Positions 1 to 10,718 of a stretch of 64,000 nt of DNA are shown piece after piece. The stretch's first letter is position 1; each line of letters opens with the position of its first letter. Both the position numbers and the translations under genes were made by a program. Where the stretch lies: NCBI RefSeq assembly GCF_000004195.4, contig NC_030681.2, positions 21,778,482 through 21,842,481 of the forward strand, in the 5' to 3' direction. The notes beneath the pieces were generated by a model, which searched no databases, was not told the DNA's origin, and saw only the letters and a list, made by a program, of their open reading frames with translations. This DNA is from Xenopus tropicalis. Its lineage: Eukaryota > Chordata > Amphibia > Anura > Pipidae.

Positions 1-231
1 GGAAACAGAAAAAAAACTCCACTGCAGTCTGTAGAGAAAAAAAGACTCTTGCTGCACTGTAATACAGGAAAAAACCTCTTACCCAGTATTTTAATTGAAT
101 GTTAGGGGCCTGGAAGAAAACATTATACACAGAAGCACAAAACAAAATGAGAAGGCTCTTGCCATACAGACCCCCTGACTATCTCCAGATCTGGTTTGAT
201 AACGTTTCCCAGGTTTCCTTGAGTTAGCAAC
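1..231. other. no gene or repeat recognised
   Basis: AT-rich sequence with A-runs. I see no element ends and no coding potential. Confidence 0.4.
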
Positions 232-506
232 TACTGATGAGTGAATCTGTTCCGTTTTGGTTCGGCTGAAAATTTGCTAAACGACGGAAAGGTCGGATGT
301 AAAAAAAAAAATAAATTGTTGCGTGAGTCATTTTTTAGACGTCGTATGCAACGGTTTTTTTTTTTACATGCGCCATTTTTTTACGCAAGCAACAGTTTTT
401 TTATGCGAGCGAATTTGGATGGCCGTTTTGCGAAAAAATCCGCCAAAGAAGAAACAAGGAAATTTGCTGCAAATCCATGCCAGGCAAATAATTTCGCCCA
501 TCACTA
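232..506 (+). mobile_element. hAT-type MITE (TAGTGATGRGCGAA family)
   Basis: One end reads TACTGATGAGTGAATCTGT and the other ends TTTCGCCCATCACTA, the two different ends of a family found about 30 times in this window. The flanks ttagcaac (224-231) and ttagctat (507-514) match at 6 of 8, an aged 8-bp TSD as hAT elements make. The interior is poly-T/poly-A broken by short CpG words. No transposase is present, so it must have moved with enzyme from elsewhere. The overlapping 89- and 70-residue ORFs are translations of this repeat. Strand is given with the CTGTCCCG end first. Confidence 0.8.
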
Positions 507-579
507 TTAGCTATATACGTCTGCCCATCTCTTAGAAGATCTCTTAGCCTAAGACTGCAGCTGACTGCTTTAGAATATA

Positions 580-907
580 CAGGTATTGGACCCCTTATCC
601 GGAAACCCGTTATCCAGAAAGCTCCGAATTACGGAATGCCCGACTCCCATAGACTCCATTTTAATCAAATAATTCAGAATTTTAAAACTGATTTCCTTTT
701 TCTATGTAGAAATAAAACAGAACCTTGTAATTGATTCCAACTAAGATATAATTAATCCTTATTGGATGCAAAACAATCCTATTTGGTTTAATTAATGTTT
801 TATTGATTTTTTAGTAGACTTAAGGTATTGAGATCCAAATTACGGAAAGACCCCTTATCCGGAATACCCTTGGTCCCGAGCATTCTGGATAATGGGTCCT
901 ATACCTG
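580..907. mobile_element. TA-flanked palindromic MITE, full length, no array
   Basis: It starts CAGGTATTGGACC and ends GGTCCTATACCTG with TA on both sides. Both arms carry the gttatccagaaagctccg / gagcattctggataa words. At about 330 bp this is the simple form of the family that elsewhere in the window holds 113-bp tandem arrays. The TA flanks fit Tc1/mariner insertion, but no transposase is present, so the superfamily is an inference. Confidence 0.8.
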
Positions 908-914
908 TACCATA

Positions 915-1176
915 CAGAGTTGGACTGGGGTACCCGTGCCTGACTCAAGGGCCCACCAACCAGCCACAGAAGGGCCTACCACTCAGCCACTGCCACTACC
1001 TTCTTCCACAGCACGCTCAGCCACCATTGCTCCCACTCTGCTATGCTACTCACTTTGATGCTAAAAATTAAAGATGGGGAGTGGAGAGCAGTGGTTGCTG
1101 GGAAAGGCTGGCTTGTGGGCAGGTGACTGGGCCCACCAGGATTTTATCAGTTTCCTGGTAAGCCAGTCCGACCCTA
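915..1176. mobile_element. short hAT-like MITE with GGACTGGG ends
   Basis: The left end reads CAGAGTTGGACTGGGG with a following gggcccacca. The right side has gggcccaccagg and ends ccagtccgaccct, its approximate reverse complement. This resembles a CAGTGTCGGACTGGG-type element known from many vertebrates. The flanks do not show a convincing 8-bp duplication. The 76-residue ORF at 828-1058 is a shadow. Confidence 0.5.
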
Positions 1177-2185
1177 TTTGGAAAAGAATGGATTGGTCAC
1201 TTGAGAATTAGCAGCTATATTTGAATGAAGATTATGAAGACGAGTCAATGAAGATAAGAGCATTAGGATCAATTATATTATTTGGACTAAAATTCCAAAA
1301 ATGTAATGAGATGTTGGAGTGAAGTACAACTGAAGGTAAGTTTTATCTGTACTATTGGAAAAAAAATTCTAAAACAGAGTCCTCAACTTGTTCTTTGATT
1401 AGAGCAGGGAGGATATGAATGCTAGGTGAAAGGTCTCAAGTAAGGTAATGTAAATTTGATACAGGATCATGAGATGATAAGTAACGTCTCCATGGAAAGC
1501 AATTTAATATAGAATGCACAAGTGATGCCAAGCTTGAGAAGGAGAGATCCTATAGTTTTACATGGGATCGTGTAAGAAGAGGATAAAATGACAAGTACAA
1601 TAGAAATAAATCAAGTGCTGGCAACTGTTATATCCACAAGAAAAGCATTTCAAATTAGGAGACCCTTTCATCATAATAGGAATTTAGGAATTTATTAATA
1701 CAGAATGCAAAGCATCCCAGATAAAGGTAATAGCTAGGCCTAAGTGTAAAAGTGCTCGGATTATCTATTAAATTAAAAACCTATAATGTAGGTTCCCTGT
1801 CTGATCTTCGTGGTATGAAGAAGTTCTTTAAGTCAAGTCAAAATGTAATGCCATTTGTATCATGATTCATGGCACATTGGAAATCTTATGCAGCATGTGG
1901 TACAGACGTAGTAACATAGTGGTCCAAACTTCAAAAAGTGATACAACAATGATAATTAATGTAACAGTAAAAGATACCAGCTATTTACATTGATAATGTT
2001 GTATGTAGTATAGTGTTTAAGGAGTTATTGTTGTAGCAGTTTGGCTATTTGCGACTGTAATAGTGTGTGGCCAACGACAGAGATATGTTTGTTATAGCAA
2101 TTACAATGTATGATGTTGCTTATATTCAGGAAGAAAGAATCTATGTTAGTACTTTTTCTGTTAGTAAACTCATTGTCTAGGACAG
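1177..2185. other. about 1 kb without recognised features
   Basis: AT-rich and apparently single-copy. I saw no long ORF, no terminal repeats and no RNA gene. Confidence 0.4.
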
Positions 2186-2790
2186 TGCTGTCCAACTGGC
2201 AACCGCAGGCCACATACGGCCCATGGATCTACCTTGTTTGGCCTGCACCTTGAGGTTTTCTCTCCCTCTGCCACTGTGCAGCCCCTTTTTCCCTAGACTG
2301 CTCCAAGGAAAGAGCTGGAAGTCTCCGTGCCTTTGAGACAGGGTTATTTATGACTTAATTCCACCAGTGTGCTTCGGTGAAAATGTCCATTGAGCTCAGT
2401 TAATTACATCTGACATCAGACATATTCAGTGGAGCAAGGAGATGCTATCAGAGGAGCACACAGAGGTTTTTATCAGATGTGAGGATGAACGCAATAAGAA
2501 CTTTCAAGACTTTAAAAGAGGCCAGATGCCACTGGTGGCATTAAGTCATAAATAACCCTGTCTCAAAGGCAAGAAGACATTCAGCACTTTCCTGGGTAAG
2601 GAGGAGCTGCACTGTAATTTTAACAGTGAAAAAGAAAATTCCTGGAGGTTACTTAAATGCTAGATGCTAATTTGCAGTTACATTTTGAGTGGCCTGTGCC
2701 ATTTGATGCTATTTGATGTTATTTTGCCATTTAATATTGGGCAGTCAGTGCTATATGATGTTGGACGTTACTTTTTGGACAGTCTGTCTA
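2186..2790. mobile_element. Charlie-like hAT remnant with internal foldback
   Basis: It begins CAGTGCTGTCCAACTGG, a classic Charlie-type hAT terminus, followed by ccgcaggccacatacggccc. A degenerate right end may be tttttggacagtctg near 2775-2788. A separate inverted repeat lies inside: 2331-2371 and 2530-2571 are complementary over about 41 nt with one mismatch. No transposase ORF remains. The right boundary is uncertain. Confidence 0.5.
2331..2571. repeat. inverted repeat, arms about 41 nt
   Basis: The arm beginning gcctttgagacagggttatt is mirrored by aataaccctgtctcaaaggc at 2552-2571. The spacer of about 160 nt contains cagttaattacatctgacat. It may be a foldback element nested in the hAT remnant. 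No flanking duplication was found. Confidence 0.65.
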
Positions 2791-3007
2791 TTGCAGTTTA
2801 GCCTTAAAAGTGATTATGGTAACATGGGTGTGGCTTAAAGTGCCTGTGGTTTGAAAACTCTGGCTGTCATTATTGCCTCTCCACCACATAGGTCAGCAAA
2901 ATTCTAGCCTCAGTACCAAAGAAGCTCTGGTCTAGAAGAAGCTAATCTTTTTGTATTACTTTAAGCTTTGATGTTTTGAGGCCTTCTGTGTCCTAAAAGA
3001 TTGTATA

Positions 3008-3140
3008 TGAGTAAGAATGCCTATGAGTAAGTGCGTAAGTGCACGAAACGCGTCAGGTGTTAAGTTTTTAGATGGAATAATAAAGACCTGTTTCTAGTAA
3101 TTCTTCATTGTCCGGAGATGTTTGGAGTTCCTTCATTTTG
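3008..3140 (+). mobile_element. retroposed mini-element with hammerhead-like motif
   Basis: The 133-bp insert is flanked by an exact 14-bp direct repeat, taaaagattgtata, at 2994-3007 and 3141-3154, the mark of target-primed retroposition. Inside, gtgcgtaagtgcacgaaacg (3031-3050) gives a GTGC/GCAC hairpin followed by GAAACGCGTC. That is the layout of hammerhead helix II, GAAA and a palindromic ACGCGT helix III. The upstream core is degenerate (ctatgagtaa instead of CTGATGA). The 3' tail TCCGGAG...TTCATTTT is shared with the element ending at 36121. Assignment to a 5'-truncated Penelope-like element is inference. Confidence 0.6.
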
Positions 3141-3154
3141 TAAAAGATTGTATA

Positions 3155-3734
3155 GTTGTATTGTATAATTTACCTGAAAGCATTGTGTGAAAAAATCCCA
3201 TTCATTAAAGGTACAGTCATTAAAGGTCATTTACGCCAAAAAGGAACCAAAAACCAAAGCAGGAAAATGCCAGAGCTTCCCCTGTCTATCATAGAGGATA
3301 ACAAGGCACAGGTTTAGAAGACATTGGCAACATGGGGGCCTTTTATTATATGAAGAACAGTTGTGAAAAGCTTTTCTAACAAGGTAATGTATATGCTAAA
3401 AACACCTTACCCACAATGTAATTTTTCCTTTCTATTGACTCCAATGACTTTTGGTAATGCCATTCGTTGATTTGCAAGACGAGGGTGCATAATGATGAAG
3501 TGACAGTTTTTCATCTTTTTTTTTGGGTGATGAAGATTCTAGTGTGGGTTTGCCGCTCGCAAAAGAAAGCACAAGACAAAAACTGCCTCCCAGTTCAACA
3601 GTGAAATATATTGTTTCTTAAATTGTGCATTAAACTTTTCCTGCATTGTCAGCTTCCAAAAGGTTCACCCAGTCTCTTTAAATATCTGTGAATATTGGAA
3701 AGGAAGCAATGTAGACTTTCTCACCAAGGTTGTT
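3155..3734. other. no feature recognised
   Basis: AT-rich single-copy-looking DNA without element ends or coding signal. Confidence 0.35.
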
Positions 3735-3935
3735 GGAAATGTTAGTCCATCAAGTTTAACCTCATACAGATCCGATCATTATTGACCCAGAGGAAGAAAA
3801 CAAAAATCCCCCATGATACAGAAGCCAGTTTAGCCTCAAGGATGGAAATTAAGTAGCTTCCTGTTCCGGCCATGTAATTAGATTTTCTATCTGGATCAAT
3901 CACCATTTCATTGTCTTAATCAAGTGCACATTATA
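3735..3935. mobile_element. old interspersed repeat, LINE-tail-like
   Basis: The stretch has gttagtccatcaagtttaac, then attgacccagaggaagaaaa, then tggatcaatcacc. This arrangement resembles an old amphibian and fish repeat built around 'tccatcaagtccaacc ... gacccagaggaag'. Family and orientation are not certain. Confidence 0.35.
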
Positions 3936-4598
3936 ACCTTGAACACCTCCAGCTGCAAGAAATTCTCCACTTTCCAAGGGAAGAATAAACAATTTTAGCT
4001 TGTTCACCGTGAACTCTGAACGAAACAGAAGATGTTGAAGCCATGTTCGTAAATGCTGTGGGGAAACAATGTAGAAATGCACAACAGGGATGGAAGCTGA
4101 TTAAATCATGTAAGATTAATTATTAAAGGGGAAAGGTGAAAGTAGCAGAAGCAGCTTACTGATGAAGGTTAAGTTAAATTCATGGAAACTATATCCACAG
4201 TGGGATAAGATGAGCAAAGAGCAACTTCATGCCATGTAACATGGGAAATGTTGATAGATCTGACTGCAAAAGATGCAGCGTCAGTGTGATTGTAAGGTAA
4301 AGAAACACAGCAATATTTCCGCTTCAGATGACAACTAATTAATTAATTTATGGCTATTAAAAAAATAGTATATGGGAGATTATTGTTAAAGACCAAGTAA
4401 ATATGACTTAGTTCAATAATAGGGCTTCTGTAAACCCCAACACTGTTATTTTTTCCATGAATGATTTAGAGAGTAAGTGGGATCCTATTAACAGGTGTAA
4501 ATTAAAATTCAAGTTACAGTATGTTAAGTTGGACCACCTCTTCCCCATGTTCTACTCTGTAAGTACATTTAAATTGATCATTAACAATCCAATTCGAA
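3936..4598. other. no feature recognised
   Basis: AT-rich. The 60-residue minus ORF at 3900-4082 shows no recognisable domain. Confidence 0.35.
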
Positions 4599-4600
4599 TA

Positions 4601-4929
4601 CAGGTATAGGACCCATTATCCAGGATGCTCGGGACCAAGGGTTTTCCGGATAAGGGGTCTTTCCATAATTTGGATCTCCATACCTTAAGTCTACTAAAAA
4701 ATCAATAAAACGTTAACTAAACCCAATAGGATTGTTTTGCTTACAATAAGGATTATTTATATCTTAGTTTGGATCAGTTACAAGTTACTGTTTTATTATT
4801 ACAGAGAAAAAGGAAATCAGATTTAAAATTCTAAATGATTTGATTAAAATGGGAGTCTATGGGTGACGGGCTTTCCGTAATTCGGAGCTTTCTGGATAAC
4901 GGGTTTCCGGATAAGGGATCCCATACCTG
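4601..4929. mobile_element. TA-flanked palindromic MITE, full length, no array
   Basis: It starts CAGGTATAGGACCCATTATC and ends GGGATCCCATACCTG, with TA at 4599-4600 and 4930-4931. It has one copy of the internal tattattacagagaaaaagg region, so it lacks the 113-bp expansion. It is in opposite orientation to the copy at 580-907. Confidence 0.8.
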
Positions 4930-4931
4930 TA

Positions 4932-5311
4932 CTAGTTTTGTGCTGCCAAGGACTCTGTGATGTCAGACAAAGTTAGTTACATCTATATGCCATAACTGTA
5001 CAGTATTTGAAGTTAGTATTTACTTCTAAGTGTTAATGCCTTTTCTTACCTCTAGGTTCCAGGGTTCACTTGTTTATGACTTCAGTGCATCCTTTTCTGT
5101 TCCTTTGTGAATAACTAACAAGTTTAAAATCAGAATTTCCGCTCTTAATTGTCACCTCTGCGTAAGGCAAGTTTCTCACCTTGCCTCGTGGTAGGAGTGC
5201 CCCTAGTTATAGGTCCCATATTGTACTTCTTACTTGTGTTGTCTTGCAGTTCCTGGTATCCTGCTTCTGACAGCCGTCCCTTCACTCAGTGTTTGTTTTT
5301 CTCTTGTCTCC
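4932..5311. other. no feature recognised
   Basis: Moderately AT-rich with no element ends. A 71-residue ORF that begins here (5149-5364) runs into the next hAT element and has no recognisable domain. Confidence 0.35.
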
Positions 5312-5319
5312 AGTTAACG

Positions 5320-5616
5320 CAGGGATCCCCAACCTTTTATACCTGTAAAGCCACATTCAAATGAAAAAAGTTTAGAAGAGCAACACAAGCATGAAAAAAG
5401 TTCCTGGAGGTGCCAAATTGCCTATTTGATATCCCCTATGTTGACTGGAAGCCTACAGAAGGCTCTGTTTGGCAATTACACTGTTTTTTATGTAACCAAA
5501 ACTTGCCTCCTAACCAGAAATTTAAAAATAAGCACCTGCTTTGAGGCCACTGGGAGCAACACCCAAAGGGTTGGGGAGTAACATGTTGCTCATGAGCCAC
5601 TGGTTGGGGATCTCTG
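5320..5616. mobile_element. Charlie-type hAT MITE with 8-bp TSD
   Basis: It starts CAGGGATCCCCAACCTT and ends GGTTGGGGATCTCTG, inverted termini of Charlie-type hAT elements. The flanks agttaacg (5312-5319) and agttaatg (5617-5624) match at 7 of 8. The 297-bp interior has no transposase. The same family recurs at 33661, 36920, 44094 and 59889. Confidence 0.85.
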
Positions 5617-5624
5617 AGTTAATG

Positions 5625-6547
5625 GTTGCTTTGATTTCATGGTTCATGACCCTTTATATTAATTTTACTTTGCCTGACCCTTTGTACTATTCAGTGCAGG
5701 TTTACTAAGCCCTTTTTGTCTTTACTTCAGTTAAGTCTTTGAATCCTTGTCTATCTCTATAAAAAGTAGATCTGCACCCTCAATTACTCTTGCAGGGAAT
5801 CTTATACAGTAGAATCATGCAGTAATGAAGTAGCAGAGGTCTAGTCTTGACCAAAAGGTTATACATACACAAGCCTAGTGCATTTTTATTCCAAGCACAC
5901 CCCAACAGGCAAGGTTTCCTTATTATGTAAGCAGTTGTTGAATGGGGGGGGTTATTTAGAATGCACGGGGATGATCATGGTAAGTGTGACATATCAGCTT
6001 TAAATAAGGGAGTCCATATTTACTTGTCTTTAAACCAGTGTTTCTTCATATCTCATATAATGTGGGACTTCACAAGTGCTGAAAAATTTAACTCTACCAA
6101 TGCCTATTAATTGTTTACTGCACACAAATTCTGTAAACTATTCAGTATGGGAAAGATGTTTATTGGACAAGATGATTGCAGGCCAAGCAAATGCTATGTA
6201 CATTTTGATATTAGAGAGGATGTTATATCCACTTGTTTGAACACTGAAACGAAGAGTGATTTGTCTTACTGAGGCAGTTAAAACAAAAACAATTCATTGT
6301 TTGCATCCTGACACCTGTCAAAATGTCAGCAGTTTATTACAATTAATTACTATACAACTGTCATCAATCTATTAAAAGACATCTTTGCGTAAGGAACAAA
6401 GAACAGTTATATAACTAGTCACAAGAAGAGGAATGCAATAAAAATCATAAACAGAAAATAAAAGTAATCAACGTAATATTCTTTATTTCATTTATTTCAT
6501 TTTAACAGTGGGGATTCGTAATGTGCATTCGTGCAATGTTTAAGACC
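5625..6547. other. about 900 bp without recognised features
   Basis: AT-rich. It contains a short G-run near 5944 and tttatttcatttatttcatt near 6483. No gene is visible. Confidence 0.35.
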
Positions 6548-6962
6548 TTAAAGGAACAGTAACACCAAAAATGGAAGTGTTTTAAATCAGTTAAAATAGA
6601 ATGTACTGTTGCCCTGAACTGGTAAAAGTTGTGTGTTTGCTACATTAATGCTACTATAGTTTATATAAATAAGCTGCTGTGTAGCCACGGGGGCAGCCAT
6701 ACAAGCTGGAAAAATGGAGAAAAGGTACAGGTTACATAGCAGATAACAGATAAGTTCTGGAGAATACAATAGTGTTTTATCAGTTATCTGCTATGTGCCT
6801 GTGCCTTTTCTCCTTTGAATGGCTGCCCCCATGGCTACAGAGCAACTTTGTTTATATAAGTTTCTGGGGAAAACACCCCAGTTGTACCAGTGCAGGGCAG
6901 CAGTACATTATATTCTAATTACTTTTATACACTTTCATTTTTTGGCGTTACTGTTCCTTTAA
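6548..6962. mobile_element. T2/Kolobok-type MITE, TTAA TSD
   Basis: The ends are TTAAAGGAACAGTAACACC and GGCGTTACTGTTCCTTTAA, near-perfect inverted repeats with TTAA at each edge, as in Xenopus T2 MITEs. Two inner arms around 6672-6760 and 6775-6845 also mirror each other (gttacatagcagataaca / ttatctgctatgtgcc). The 60-residue minus ORF at 6587-6769 is a shadow. Confidence 0.85.
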
Positions 6963-7147
6963 GACCTTGTCTGCCAAGGTTCTAAGGATGTTTTATTCTA
7001 TAATTCCATAATTCCTATGGCGAAAATTAACATTTAATATAAGCTTCATTATACTGAAATAAGCCATTTTCTAAATATAATCAATGACAAATTCAGTACC
7101 ATTTCTGAAATAACCAAGTTAGTCTTCACTAACTTCCATCTCCACAT

Positions 7148-7515
7148 TAGTGATGAGCAAATTTTGTCGCCAGGCATGGATTGGCAGCGAATCTCCTATT
7201 TCGCCATTGGCAAATTGTTTCGCAACATTTCTGTGAAAATTTGCAGCGGAAAAATTTGTTGCGCGGGATTGTTTTTGACGCACGTCAAATTGGGCACAGC
7301 CACTTCAAAATTGGACGTGGTCGCGTCAAAAAAGCCAGGGCGACAAAAAAATAGACGTGGGCAACAAAAATAAATGTGGGAGACAAAAATAGATGCAGGT
7401 GACAAAAAAGACGTGTGCGACAAAAAAAAATTGTGTAACAAATGCGTTTTGCGAATTTTTGGCAGTTTCGCGAATTTTATGGTGAAGCAAAACAGGACAG
7501 ATTCGCTCATCACTA
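7148..7515 (-). mobile_element. hAT-type MITE with 8-bp TSD
   Basis: Left end TAGTGATGAGCAAATTTTG with the gccaggcatggatt motif; right end gacagattcgctcatcacta. The flanks ctccacat (7140-7147) and ctcaacat (7516-7523) match at 7 of 8. The interior is tandem-like, with repeated words such as gacgtgggcaacaaaaa. The four ORFs on both strands here (64-105 residues) are translations of the repeat. Confidence 0.85.
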
Positions 7516-7523
7516 CTCAACAT

Positions 7524-7768
7524 CTGTCTCTTTCTGTTTCTATCTTTTGTGGGAGCTCTCTTTCCTAGCTAATGTACTGGCATTAACCCAATAACTGATG
7601 TGTTGATTTGAGTTAGCGCTAATACATAGGCAAAAGGAGCACTCCACAAAGGCTGTATTAGACCAAACTGGTGTTCAAAATCTGGCTCCCAACTGCTACA
7701 TGAAGATGGAATGGTTACTCAGAGGGAAATATTACTAACTTTATTTCAGAAAGGTTACAGAATTTTTA
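7524..7768. other. no feature recognised
   Basis: Short AT-rich interval between a hAT MITE and an AT palindrome. Confidence 0.3.
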
Positions 7769-7883
7769 ATTGATTATATTTAGAAAATAATTTCATATAT
7801 ATATATATATATATATAAATAATTATTTTCTAAATATAATCAATAATTACATTAAATATATTATATATATATTTAATGTAATT
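7769..7883. repeat. (AT)n within two adjacent palindromes
   Basis: The arms ttgattatatttagaaaata (from 7769) and tattttctaaatataatcaa (to 7843) flank an (AT)n run. Immediately after, 7845-7883 is a second palindrome (attacattaaatata / tatttaatgtaat). Both could extrude as cruciforms. Confidence 0.75.
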
Positions 7884-8099
7884 ATATTAAATGTTCATTT
7901 TTGCAATTGTTGCTCTTTAAAAACTAACTAAGTGTCACTGGCAGAATGTACTGTATAGCATGACATTTAAAGTTTGCATCTTTCATGGTGTTAATGCTAT
8001 TTCACAAACATTTAGCTATTTTGCAATTTTTTTCTGATAATGAAAGCAAAAACTTCAATAAAACAGTTTTTTCTCAGAACAGACAAAGATTCAAAACTG

Positions 8100-8300
8100 A
8101 TAGAGCTTTTTTGCTTCGGCACAAATTTGCCCCGGAAAAATTAGTCGTGGTCGCATCAAACGTGTGACAAAAATAAAAATACACGTGCAACCAAAAATTT
8201 GCGCAACGACCTCATTTCGGAGATTTTTTTGCCATTTCATGAATTTTCTTGATGTTTCGAAAAATTTTCACAAAAGCAAAACGGGACAAATAGTCCCGGG
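8100..8300. mobile_element. degenerate hAT-type MITE fragment
   Basis: Words typical of the TAGTGATGRGCGAA family occur (cacaaatttgccccggaaaa, tcacaaaagcaaaacgggac), but neither terminus is intact. The 60- and 64-residue ORFs are translations of it. Confidence 0.45.
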
Positions 8301-8514
8301 ACATAATTGTAACCTAAGACATAAAGGGTCAGGGGTAATTTTAAAGTATAGAAGCTAAAGAGACTCGAACACTTTATCTTATCACTGTTTTCACTCTAAG
8401 GTCCTTGAGGTTTGTGGTTTTGTAGTATAATTTAGCCATATAGGCAAGGTAAATTTTGAGACCGCAGCCACTTGATACCTAGCTTATCTTTGAGATTGAG
8501 TAATTAGTAATATC
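8301..8514. other. no feature recognised
   Basis: Short spacer between hAT copies. Confidence 0.3.
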
Positions 8515-8890
8515 TAGTGATGGGCGAAATGTTTAGGCAGGCATGAATTTGTGGCGAATTTCTGCGTTTCGCCATTGGCGGATTGTTTTGCGAAACGGAT
8601 GAAAAAATTTGTCGCGGAAAAATTTGCTGCGCGTACAAAAAATTGTCGCCCGCATCAAAAGAATAGTCGCGGGCGTCAAAAGAATAGCAGCACGACAAAA
8701 GAATAGCCGCGGGTGACGAAAGAATAGCTGCGCGATGAAAGAATAGCTGCGGGTGACAAAAGAATAGCCGCAAGTAAAAAAAGAATAGTCGTGGGCAACA
8801 CTTTTTTTGACGCGCGACATTTTCGCTGTTTCACGAATTTTCCGCTGTTTCGCGAATCTTTTGAAAGATTCACAAATTTTTCGGCAAAAA
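8515..8890 (-). mobile_element. hAT-type MITE with internal ~20-bp tandem repeat
   Basis: The left terminus TAGTGATGGGCGAAATG is clear. The right end, near ttcggcaaaaattcccattc, is worn. The centre (about 8640-8795) holds seven copies of an about 20-bp unit, gacaaaagaatagccgcggg. Three ORFs on the minus strand translate that repeat and have no independent meaning. Confidence 0.75.
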
Positions 8891-9256
8891 TTCCCATTCC
8901 TTTTTCCATTTTATTAAGTTGAACATAATAACACTCATTTATTTTGTACTTTAAGACTTTTGAAATTCACTTTTTTGATTATCAAAGGTTTGCAATTTCT
9001 ATGCATTTTCATCCTATTTATTTGGATTTACTTAACATTTTATTTCAGTAAAAATATCCTGGAGCTGCAACACCTGCCATATTGAGATGTTTACTTTGAA
9101 ATGCCCTATACTAGAGACCTATACAGTTCATAGAAAAAAAAAATAAACAGTTTTCAGCTAGCTCTTTATAATAATATTAATGTAACAAGCATAACATGTC
9201 TATACTGTACAGCTAGTGAGCAACTAATTTAGATATACTGTATATAAGCTATTCTG
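8891..9256. other. no feature recognised
   Basis: AT-rich spacer. Confidence 0.3.
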
Positions 9257-9395
9257 TAGTGATGGGCACATTTTTCCACCAGTCATGGATTTGTTGCTTC
9301 AGTATTGGCAAATTTTTTTGTGAGAAAATTGGCAGCGACAAAATTTGGAAAAAAAGTTGCGGACCCGTCAAATAAGTTGCAGTCACATCAAATAA
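9257..9395 (-). mobile_element. hAT-type MITE, left part only
   Basis: It begins TAGTGATGGGCACATTTTT, followed by the catggatttgttgcttcagt motif of the family. No right terminus is recognisable. Confidence 0.5.
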
Positions 9396-9840
9396 TTCTA
9401 AAATTATGGCAGCCAAGCAGTGAAAGTTTTGAGTGCAAAAACTATAAATAAAAACTAAAATATAAGAAATCAGCCTCTAAAACCTGGCTATTTGATGTAG
9501 GAGTCAATGGGAGTTGTATTAGCAAAATTGCAGCCATTTTTCAATTTGAGTTTTCAAGATTGACTCAATTCGGCAGACTCATTCAACAAGGTAGGTAAAT
9601 GGGATTACAGTGTGTTCAGGGTGCTTTTTTGAATAGTTTTATGGAAGCAAGGTTTTTTAATTCAAATTTTTTAATAAAAAAGCAGACATACCAGATTTTT
9701 AAAAGTTTTTTTTATCTTTTTTAAATTAGGAAAATAGATTTTTTTTTTTTTAATAAATCTGCCTTCCTATTACTTTGGCCTGCAGCATGAGAATGTTATG
9801 TGTCAATTTCTATTGAAATAAATTGGATTTTGTACCTGTA
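9396..9840. other. no feature recognised
   Basis: T-rich and A-rich homopolymer stretches near 9650-9760. No gene. Confidence 0.35.
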
Positions 9841-10168
9841 TTAAAGGAGAAAGAAAGTCATTTTGGCATTTTACTGCCAATAGATTTGCTACAGTAGTGC
9901 CACCTAGAACACTATATTTATTCTGCAGAAAGCTTTATCATACCTGAGTAATCAGCCCTAGAAGCTTCCTCTGTTTTTTTTAAATTTGCAGCTGCCATTT
10001 TAGCTTGGTCTCCGTAGCTTCCTGCTGCAGTTATAGCCATTTTAGCTCGGATTACACATTCATAAGGGTGGGGAGTGTGAGCTTTATGTATCCTTATGGG
10101 ATACATAAAGCTCACACTTCCCACCCTTAGGAATGTGTAATCCGAGCTAAAATGGCTATAACTGCAGC
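9841..10168. mobile_element. T2/Kolobok-type MITE, right end lost
   Basis: It starts TTAAAGGAGAAAGAAAGTC, the same family as 12601-13502. Its centre is a palindrome: arms 10024-10093 and 10099-10168 around a 5-nt loop, with a few mismatches. The element stops exactly at the end of the right arm, where an unrelated direct repeat begins. The outer right arm and its TTAA end are missing. A 68-residue minus ORF is a shadow. Confidence 0.75.
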
Positions 10169-10277
10169 TTTTGTTAAAAAGTTGGTTTCTGTTGCAGCTA
10201 ATCTGTATCTGTTGAAATCATTTCTTTATTCCTCCCAGTGTTTGAAATTGCAACACATGCACAAACCTTTTAATTTA
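10169..10277. repeat. direct repeat copy 1 (about 109 bp)
   Basis: It runs from ttttgttaaaaagttggttt to aaaccttttaattt. The copy at 10508-10616 is almost identical (cccagtg versus ccctgtg). Copy 1 starts exactly where the truncated T2 MITE ends. Confidence 0.8.
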
Positions 10278-10507
10278 ACTTTTTTTAAGTTGTCCTAAGT
10301 TTAGATGATATCCTTTACCACAGATAAAAGAAAAGGGAACCTCGTGAAAATTAAAAAAACAAAAAAGGTGTGACTAAATTGCAAAAATATTTTAGTAGCA
10401 TTATTTTTATGAAATCTTTTTTGTCAATTTTTTAGTACAATTATGTAAAAAGTTACTAAATATTCCAGCCTCCGTTTATTTTTTAAAAGCAAATTAAGAA
10501 TTAGCAA

Positions 10508-10616
10508 TTTTGTTAAAAAGTTGGTTTCTGTTGCAGCTAATCTGTATCTGTTGAAATCATTTCTTTATTCCTCCCTGTGTTTGAAATTGCAACACATGCA
10601 CAAACCTTTTAATTTG
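10508..10616. repeat. direct repeat copy 2 (about 109 bp)
   Basis: Near-identical duplicate of 10169-10277, with 230 bp of AT-rich DNA between. This is a local duplication or the trace of an insertion that copied its flank. Nothing identifies it as an LTR. Confidence 0.8.
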
Positions 10617-10718
10617 GATAATAGTATAGCCTGAGAAAATATGGAATATTGAATTCATATACGGTAATTGTTAAGATATAATTGTTTTAATAATATGTAC
10701 ACATTTAAGCAAGCAGTA

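Noticed and set aside
10169..10616. 109-bp direct repeats as LTRs of a small retroelement
   Set aside because: No TG...CA ends, no TSD outside the copies, and only 230 bp between.
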